Positions 7,442 through 12,012 of a stretch of DNA of 12,012 nucleotides are shown in pieces; position 1 is the first letter of the stretch; every line of letters starts with the position of its first letter. Both the position numbers and the translations under genes were made by a program. The notes under the pieces are model-generated. The model was not told the origin of the DNA, ran no database searches, and saw only the letters and a list, made by a program, of their open reading frames with translations. The DNA comes from Echinostoma caproni (lineage: Eukaryota > Platyhelminthes > Trematoda > Plagiorchiida > Echinostomatidae), in assembly GCA_900618425.1 (NCBI GenBank), contig UZAN01046411.1:11491-23502 (forward strand), in the 5' to 3' direction.

Positions 7442-8138
7442 CTACTTCATTTTTTCGACATCACATTGGCATCCCATCAAACCCGTAGGGACATTAAAGA
7501 ACTCCCCACAAGTGAGACGCACACAACAACCAGATTGGAAAATCACAGACCTTCCGCAATGATCTACAAGACGGATGTGGATTGCTAGAAAATGACAGCC
7601 TGATGACTGAGGCACCCACATCACCCCGAAGAGCAGAGCAGAGCACAATTTGTATGCTAACGAGTGCGGCTTCAAGCCCCAGATAGGAGAACGACCCCGA
7701 ACTCTCGACTGACCATCAGTCAGTAAGATGGATCTGTACTCAATGAATAAGCGATGAGGGACAACAACTGGCTGGCACTGCTCAAAGACAGGGTTTGGTT
7801 TTCGCCACTTGGTAAAGGCACACAGGCACGGCAAACACTATACATCTGTAAACAGTAAAATGATGTGACGAATATGGCTCAAAACTGAATAAGATCATTG
7901 CCCCTTGTCGATTTCCAGTTACCCAACCAGGTTCTGTCCAGAAGAAGCGAGTGAACGAGATTACTTGGAACAACGCGGGTTCTTCGATTCCATCTATCAA
8001 ACTGCACCATGAAACGGCGGTATCTGAGACGTACGTGTAATTCCTTAGAGAGTTGAGATCGCGATCAATTTTTACCACCGGTTGCCGTATCCAGTCGGAT
8101 ACGACAAAACTGACCACCAAATCACGAGTTCTTTTCAA
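7442..8138 (-). other. Long, nearly open minus-strand stretch of unknown nature
   Basis: Two minus-strand frames of 118 codons (7782-8138) and 130 codons (7442-7834) overlap by about 50 bases in different frames, so one frameshift would join roughly 230 codons. The first begins MKRTRDLVVSFVVSDW and the second contains SRVRGRSPIWGLKPHSLAY and GCCVRLTCGEFFNVPTGLMG. No family, catalytic motif, zinc-binding pattern or membrane segment is convincing. A tRNA-promoter-like box was considered near 7660 and not accepted. It may be a decayed coding part of an unrecognised repeat, or chance. Confidence 0.22.
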
Positions 8139-8593
8139 ACTAGCCTCGAGGATACTCTACAGAATGCTTTGTCCGGTCGGGCAAACAATTTATCTGAACT
8201 TCCCTCAGGGGACGAAGATTTTCACTGTATTGCAGGCTTGCAATCAAAAGATGACCTAACGTAACCTGAACCGCTTGGTAATCGATATATATATATATTA
8301 TATGTATATATATACAGGTCTCATCGAAACTGAAGCAACGGGTTCCTGTAAAACACTTGTGGATTAAAATAAGTAACAGCATTTCAACTGGAGTTAATTT
8401 TTTTCCAAATAATAAACCAGCCTTGGTAAGTCTTTATGGCCGTGGTTTGCCTGATTCGTTTGTACTCAGCAGATGCAATGGTTCAGAATGTCGCAGATAC
8501 TCCCATTTCGTCAATAGTGGTTGACCTAAACCATGATGAGTTAAGAGGTAACTATAGAGAATGGAACAGTTTTTATTTACAACAAATTACATT
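8139..8593. other. Unassigned spacer with an AT microsatellite
   Basis: A short + strand frame in two phases (8053-8264) covers the left part without any recognised motif. An alternating AT tract lies at 8283-8315. The segment at about 8400-8530 has wording that I loosely associate with schistosome repeats. On the minus strand it lies just downstream of the Tc1-like transposase and may include its 3' end, but I could not find a terminal inverted repeat. Confidence 0.35.
8283..8315. repeat. Alternating AT tract
   Basis: CGATATATATATATATTATATGTATATATATACAG: imperfect (AT)n with two interruptions. The tract is self-complementary and easily melted. Confidence 0.92.
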
Positions 8594-9065
8594 GATAATA
8601 TTTAAGATATAAAGTTTATTGACACTAATGGTCGATTGGTCTGTCTGTGCTCTTTAGGACAAACTTTTTCGAGTCTCTCAGGCATGCAACCCATCAATTT
8701 TGTTACGAATTCATTTTCTATTTTGTGCTCCATTACGTAGCGCACTTGTGCCTCCAATGTCAAATCTACAGGTGGCACATTAAAACAGAAAACAGATTTT
8801 TAAACGTATTGAGATCTAGGCTATTAGGGGGAAATTGCATGAACTGGACCTTGGAGTCAAGTATCCTTTCTGAAGTTTAAAAGTAAACAACAAATGCACC
8901 AGACTCATTAACTAAAATAAATTTACTAACATCTCGTGAAACATGACACGGAGCGTTATCCTGCAAAATGAAAACTTTTCCAGACTACTGCTTTTCATGA
9001 AATTCTGGAAACATTTTCGTCATTACTGATACAAATTTCCCACTATTACTGGTGCCTTTGACTGA
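8594..9065 (-). pseudogene. Tc1-like transposase, C-terminal half
   Basis: Minus-strand translation gives GKFVSVMTKMFPEF, a stop, then VFILQDNAPCHVSRD, which contains the second catalytic aspartate of the DDE domain in its usual setting. After another stop, VQFMQFPPNSLDLNTFKNLF corresponds to the family SPDLNPIENLW motif, with lysine where the third catalytic residue (glutamate) should stand. The spacing between these two positions is 52 residues, counting the stop, rather than the 34 usual in Tc1 elements. A frameshift leads to VRYVMEHKIENEF, TKLMGCMPERLEKVCPKEH and a stop at about 8594. The N-terminal half is at 9799-10191 on the same strand, beyond the CR1-like insertion. The enzyme would cut and paste element DNA in the nucleus; this copy is dead. 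Confidence 0.82.
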
Positions 9066-9635
9066 TGTTCAACGAAGGATCTCGGCGTCATTGTTCAAGA
9101 CGACCTAAACTGCTCTTTAAACTACTCCCGGGCATCGTCTACCGCTGAACCAATGCTGTTCCCAAGATTGTTATCAGCCTACATTCGACCCCACACAGAG
9201 TACGCCATTCAAGCATGGAATCCATGGCTGCAACGCGATCAAAAGGTTCTGGAACGTCCACAAAGAATGGTTACCAAAATGGTCAAAGGACTACATTCCA
9301 AGAGTTATGTGGAAAGACTGGAATCACTGCAACTGTACTCCACACAGTATCGCCGCATTCGAGGAGATTTGATCTTGGTATACCAAATAATGCGGAACCC
9401 AGACCAGCCATGTCGTCCACTCCTTTCCTTGTCGCCCAACACCCATCTGCGGGGGCACTCATTCAAATTAGTGCTCCAAAAATGCCGACTAGAATGCCGG
9501 CGGCATTCATTCGCCCTCAGAGTGTGCATTACTTGGAATTCTCTACCACCACACGTTGTCTCTGTACCAACAATTGAGTCATTCAAGCACAATGTGGATG
9601 AAGCTTTGAAAAGTCTTAAATTTCAACATCCGTAG
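9066..9635 (+). pseudogene. CR1-like LINE reverse transcriptase C-terminus (open, truncated)
   Basis: The frame is open from the TGA at 9063-9065 to the stop that ends at 9635, about 190 codons, so I extend it upstream of the ATG at 9153. KDLGVIVQDDLN is followed, after what looks like a short internal deletion, by LFPRLLSAYIRPHTEYAIQAW, VLERPQRMVTKMVKGL, YVERLESLQLYSTQYRRIRGD, LILVYQIM, THLRGHSFKLVLQKCRLECR, WNSLPPHV, and PTIESFKHNVDEAL. This is the region after the active site in CR1/Jockey-type reverse transcriptases, including the thumb. The catalytic palm and the endonuclease are missing, so it cannot act alone. The absence of internal stops, unlike all other relics here, marks a relatively recent insertion. 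Confidence 0.9.
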
Positions 9636-9761
9636 AAGTGCACGAAACAAGGACAAATTGTGACATTGTGACATCCATCTACTTTGTATGTACTGTGAAC
9701 CGATTCATCTGTGCCAAACCCTATGGGACTAGAAAAGCAACAGCTTGTTAGTATTTCCCAT

Positions 9762-9767
9762 AATAAA
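9762..9767 (+). promoter_or_regulatory. Poly(A) signal AATAAA of CR1-like copy A
   Basis: AATAAA lies a few bases before the hexamer tail and about 130 bases after the stop codon. A related but altered sequence (ATGATAAC) lies at the matching place in copy B. Confidence 0.5.
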
Positions 9768-9768
9768 A

Positions 9769-9792
9769 CTTTAACTTTGACTTTGATTTTGA
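9769..9792 (+). repeat. Hexamer tail of CR1-like copy A
   Basis: Four 6-bp units in a row: CTTTAA, CTTTGA, CTTTGA, TTTTGA. This is the 3' terminal short tandem repeat of the LINE. The sequence CCTATGGGA upstream (about 9719-9728), and the tail itself, recur in copy B. Confidence 0.88.
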
Positions 9793-9798
9793 CAAGGT

Positions 9799-10191
9799 TG
9801 ACCATGTTTTATCCCTGCCCAGATGAGTAATCTCGACGGGTGAGAAACTCTTTCATTTGATGGAATAAGTCCTTCTTTGCAGAAGGGAGTATGAATGGCG
9901 AGGAAGATCTTCCCGTTGAATAGACGAAAACGATCTTCTGCAATGCTTTTTCAGACTATCACGAATTAAGTCATCTTCCTGTTTAGATGTACTCGGTTTA
10001 CGGCCTCCACAAGCTGTTCTGGTTGTTGTTTTTCCATGGATTATCCTGTAAGTTGTGCTTTTTTTAACGTTAAAGTATTGGCCAAGATTTGATATGGAAA
10101 ATCCCAGTTTGTGTGCTCGTGCAATTTTATTTCTGTCTTCTTCACTGAGATAATGGGAACGTTTGGTTTTGAGCACTGTTTGCTTCATCAT
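9799..10191 (-). pseudogene. Tc1-like transposase, N-terminal half
   Basis: The minus-strand start is probably at 10191 or 10188 (MMKQTV), though the frame is open to 10245. YLSEEDRNKIARAHKLGFSI then SNLGQYFNVKKSTTYRIIHG (residues about 14-53) form the first helix-turn-helix that binds the transposon ends. GGRKPSTSKQEDDLIRDSLK and RRSFSSIQRE belong to the second DNA-binding part. The frame stops at 9853, but KSFSPVEITHL beyond that stop still fits the family. The first catalytic aspartate and about 45 residues that should link to the C-terminal half at 8594-9065 are missing. The CR1-like insertion occupies that place. Confidence 0.83.
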
Positions 10192-10232
10192 GGTGACAAC
10201 AATACGAACATTCAAAGCTCTGCAAAACAATG

Positions 10233-10252
10233 ACCTTGACTTCAAGGTTGAC
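10233..10252. repeat. Dyad plus 10-bp direct repeat beside the transposase start
   Basis: ACCTTGA (10233-10239) and TCAAGGT (10242-10248) form a perfect 7-bp inverted repeat with a 2-nt spacer. The overlapping CAAGGTTGAC (10243-10252) recurs exactly at 9793-9802, so the N-terminal transposase half lies between two direct copies. The region also contains TTTGA units like the LINE tail. Confidence 0.7.
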
Positions 10253-10260
10253 TTTGATTA

Positions 10261-11149
10261 AAGTGGTATTTTTCGAATTCAGTGAGGTAGATATCAAACA
10301 CAGATTATTACTATGAAACCTTGTTTAATTTAATTTCCTCAGGTTGTGATAGCATTTCATTTGGTTATTCAATAGACTTGTTATGATGAATTATATATCG
10401 GATAAAAAATGCCTCATAACAAACAACCGAGCTAACAAAGGTTTATGGAAATAATTTGGGATAATTCTTAAGTCATTCCTATTAGAAAATATTGCATTTT
10501 CATACTTGATAAAGTTTGCGATTTTTATGTTGAGATTATTTAATCTTGGCTGCCAAGTTTAGGCACGTTTAATTGACACTCATGTAGACTAAAAATCACA
10601 TAGATCGAAGTAAACAAGATTTAATTATTGTCAAAGCCTAAAGTATTATTGTAGGTGATAAATGTAATGAAACTCAATTTGATCATAAAGAAAATATTTT
10701 AGCGCATCACAGTCGGTCAGTACTGTATATTATATAACCGCAATTTCAATAATACCTCACCTAAGATAACAAGAAGACACAAAAAACATGCATTACCAAT
10801 GAAAAGTTGGTCACACGTAAGAACTGGGCAGTGGCTATCTGACAAAATACAAATAACTAGGGGATCCCAATGCGAATTCAGCAATTGTATTAAACATCAC
10901 TTAGAAACTTAGAAATTGGTTGATACTTTTCTCAACACGAACCCAGCGCATCAATTTCTCTAGATAAAAACATTTTGGACACGGGCGAGCATACTGATGC
11001 CTCACCTGGACCCACCCGCTCCGGTCTTGCCGCCACCCCCGAAATTCAAAAATGTGCTGCCTCGGTAAAATAAACAACTTTCTTTCATCTTACATCAGAT
11101 CAATTTGAAAGATTGCCACAAGATTCTGATTGTGCGGACTTTAGCAACG
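10261..11149. other. AT-rich spacer, no gene
   Basis: The stretch from 10261 to about 10900 is AT-rich with frequent stops in all frames and no recognised motif. A short GC-rich patch at about 10983-11041 (CTCACCTGGACCCACCCGCT, then CCGCCACCCCC) stands out in composition. The wording near 10810-10870 resembles sequence I associate with schistosome repeats. The last part may belong to CR1-like copy B. Confidence 0.45.
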
Positions 11150-11219
11150 CGGATCCTCGTCTATCAAATACTATATCAACTGAACCACCCGTGTAGTACT
11201 CGAATAACACTATCCAGGC

Positions 11220-11405
11220 ATGGCCACCTCTAGGGATATCCGTTTAAACTTTTGTTCCAAAAAGGTGTCTGCTAGACTGCTATGCGCCATTCTTTCAGAC
11301 TCAGAGTTTTATAATACCTGGAACTCTTTTCCATCTCAAATTTTTCGTGCACCAACCATTGATTCATTCAAGTCACGGTTCGATGAAGCATTGAACTACA
11401 CCTAA
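11220..11405 (+). pseudogene. CR1-like LINE C-terminal remnant, copy B
   Basis: The last 30 or so residues of this 61-codon frame (YNTWNSFPSQIFRAPTIDSF onward) are the conserved end of the CR1-like protein. The first half of the frame is out of phase: the homologous peptide RHGHL and PFKLLFQK is read in a different frame with stops. So only about 11300-11405 of this frame is meaningful. Confidence 0.78.
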
Positions 11406-11468
11406 CTTTTCAGCACCCGTGAGTGAACATCACAATTCGCTATTTAATTATACTACCAACCGAACCCG

Positions 11469-11470
<2 letters not shown>

Positions 11471-11518
<48 letters not shown>
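11471..11518. repeat. (GT)24 microsatellite, one interruption
   Basis: About 24 GT units with a single GC near the left end. It lies within the 3' noncoding region of CR1-like copy B, where copy A has none, so it probably expanded after insertion. Alternating purine-pyrimidine tracts like this can adopt Z-DNA, and length will vary between individuals. Confidence 0.95.
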
Positions 11519-11520
<2 letters not shown>

Positions 11521-11572
11521 AGATCCTATGGGATTCCACAAGTATCAGCTTTGTAATATAGCCATGATAACA

Positions 11573-11590
11573 ATTTGAATTTGAATTCGA
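11573..11590 (+). repeat. Hexamer tail of CR1-like copy B
   Basis: Three units, ATTTGA, ATTTGA, ATTCGA. The unit differs from copy A (CTTTGA) at the first base, consistent with two subfamilies or with tail drift. Confidence 0.75.
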
Positions 11591-11647
11591 ATCTGTTGTG
11601 AGGGTTGATCGATATCGAGTAGTATAATGTGCAAGCGACCCCTGCCT

Positions 11648-11659
11648 CCCCCCCCCCCC
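11648..11659. repeat. Poly-C tract
   Basis: Twelve C in a row, in a C-rich neighbourhood, the second such tract in the window after 2657-2667. Confidence 0.9.
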
Positions 11660-11805
11660 TTCTCGCCCCAGGGGGACAGGGTCGGTAGTGGACAGATTTT
11701 TTGAAAAATTGCATCACGCCAAATTATAACGATTTCTTTTCATTTTTCAATGAAACACCATCAGATAAGTCATGAATGAGAGCCAGTTTTCCCGGACGCG
11801 TTCAT

Positions 11806-11827
11806 ACACACACACACACACACACAC
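11806..11827. repeat. (AC)11 microsatellite
   Basis: Eleven uninterrupted AC units followed at once by a two-copy CACACTGT tandem repeat. Confidence 0.95.
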
Positions 11828-12012
11828 TGTCACACTGTCCTGACATTGATCGTGAACTGTTCATAGTTTGTCAACCAATGCAACCTAATTAACCAAATCG
11901 GGGTACGATTTAGTACATAAGAAGTGACAAGCCGAAACAATGTGTCCGAGAATGAATAATAATTTATTGACACATGCATGCACACTATCCATACACCTTA
12001 CTGTGGCGGGGA

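Larger units (their letters stand above)
9066..9793 (+). mobile_element. 5'-truncated CR1-like LINE, copy A
   Basis: This runs from the first recognisable residues (KDLGVIVQDDLN) through the reverse transcriptase C-terminus, a short 3' noncoding region, AATAAA and a four-unit hexamer tail. It lies between two halves of a Tc1-like transposon, in opposite orientation to it. Such 5' truncation and a short repeated tail are usual for CR1-type LINEs inserted by target-primed reverse transcription. The left limit is uncertain by a few bases, and no clear target-site duplication can be told apart from the tail repeats. Confidence 0.85.
8594..10260 (-). mobile_element. Decayed Tc1-like DNA transposon split by a LINE
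   Basis: The two transposase halves are in the right order and orientation on the minus strand, with the + strand CR1-like copy A (9066-9793) between them. No terminal inverted repeat or TA duplication could be identified, so the outer limits are taken from coding sequence (left) and the unusual repeats at 10231-10260 (right). It is non-autonomous at best, because the catalytic core is broken. Confidence 0.75.
11150..11590 (+). mobile_element. CR1-like LINE 3' end, copy B (decayed)
   Basis: RILVYQI (about 11150-11170), then LSRHGHL-stop-GYPFKLLFQK, aligns with the RGDLILVYQI and LRGHSFKLVLQK region of copy A. In another frame, NTWNSFPSQIFRAPTIDSFK and SRFDEAL end at a stop (11403-11405), matching WNSLPPHVVSVPTIESFK and DEAL of copy A. 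The 3' region shares CCTATGGGA and CAGCTT with copy A and ends in ATTTGA, ATTTGA, ATTCGA (11573-11590). A long GT microsatellite lies between the stop and these shared bases. Stops and a frameshift show it is an older copy than A. It may extend left to about 11098. Confidence 0.8.
11591..12012. other. Unassigned right end
   Basis: No gene is recognised. It contains a poly-C tract (11648-11659) followed by a C/G-rich patch with the near-palindrome CCCCAGGGGG, an (AC)11 microsatellite at 11806-11827, and a tandem CACACTGT pair (11823-11838). The minus-strand frame at 11526-11717 reads through the poly-C and the LINE tail and is not a gene. Confidence 0.5.

Noticed and set aside
7600..7640. CTGATGA at 7600-7606 as a second hammerhead candidate
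   Set aside because: No stem II hairpin followed by GAAA can be drawn; the nearest match is CCCGAAG.
7640..7700. tRNA-derived SINE, from a box resembling the internal pol III B box (GGCTTGAAGCC on the minus strand)
   Set aside because: Only about 8 of 11 consensus bases match, the motif is nearly self-complementary, and no A box at proper spacing was found.
8500..8560. Terminal inverted repeat of the Tc1-like transposon matching 10240-10300
   Set aside because: The shared GTCAACC wording is in the same orientation on both sides, not inverted, so it is not a terminal inverted repeat.
9215..9592. Open frames of 120 and 95 codons in other frames of the CR1-like copy A
   Set aside because: They are shadows of the real LINE frame, which has clear CR1-type motifs.
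11526..11717. 63-codon minus-strand frame
   Set aside because: It crosses the LINE hexamer tail and the poly-C tract, and its Gly/Arg run is simply the poly-C read backwards.

Overview
This window is repeat-rich eukaryotic DNA with no recognisable host gene. It most likely comes from a trematode flatworm, and a schistosome is my best guess. The grounds are the mix of element families: an RTE-like and a CR1-like LINE, a Penelope-like element with a GIY-YIG endonuclease, and a Tc1-like transposon. Dinucleotide and tetranucleotide microsatellites and AT-rich spacers fit as well. Two stretches (371-667 and about 10780-10870) resemble repeat sequence I associate with schistosomes, but that is recollection and was not searched. 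No bacterial operon, Shine-Dalgarno, tRNA, rRNA or CRISPR signal was seen. Isolated N bases at 2656, 3607, 5196 and 5526 point to a draft assembly.

Layout from left to right. Positions 1-780 hold a GC-richer stretch with an AC microsatellite and a 98-codon frame of unknown function. Positions 780-1540 hold short tandem repeats and unassigned sequence. Positions 1542-2641 are a broken Penelope-like element on the + strand: reverse transcriptase with the YIDD active site, then the GIY-YIG domain. Positions 2642-4200 have no gene I can name, but include a cluster of inverted repeats around a TATA-like box (3308-3371) and a 100-codon minus-strand frame. Positions 4205-5270 and 6020-7068 are two separate RTE-like LINE relics, both on the minus strand and each with one aspartate of the YADD active site lost. 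Between them (5275-6020) is unassigned sequence. Positions 7070-8590 are mostly unassigned, with a long, nearly open minus-strand stretch at 7442-8138.

The clearest structure is at 8594-10260: a minus-strand Tc1-like transposon split in two by a 5'-truncated CR1-like LINE inserted on the + strand (9066-9793). The LINE keeps an uninterrupted C-terminal frame, a poly(A) signal and a four-unit hexamer tail, so it is younger than the decayed transposon around it. A second, more decayed 3' end of the same CR1-like family lies at 11150-11590. Its 3' region is interrupted by a long GT microsatellite and it ends in a related hexamer tail.

The features do not form a pathway. They are layers of independent element insertions and decay. 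Many element boundaries are approximate because the flanks could not be aligned to family consensus sequences.
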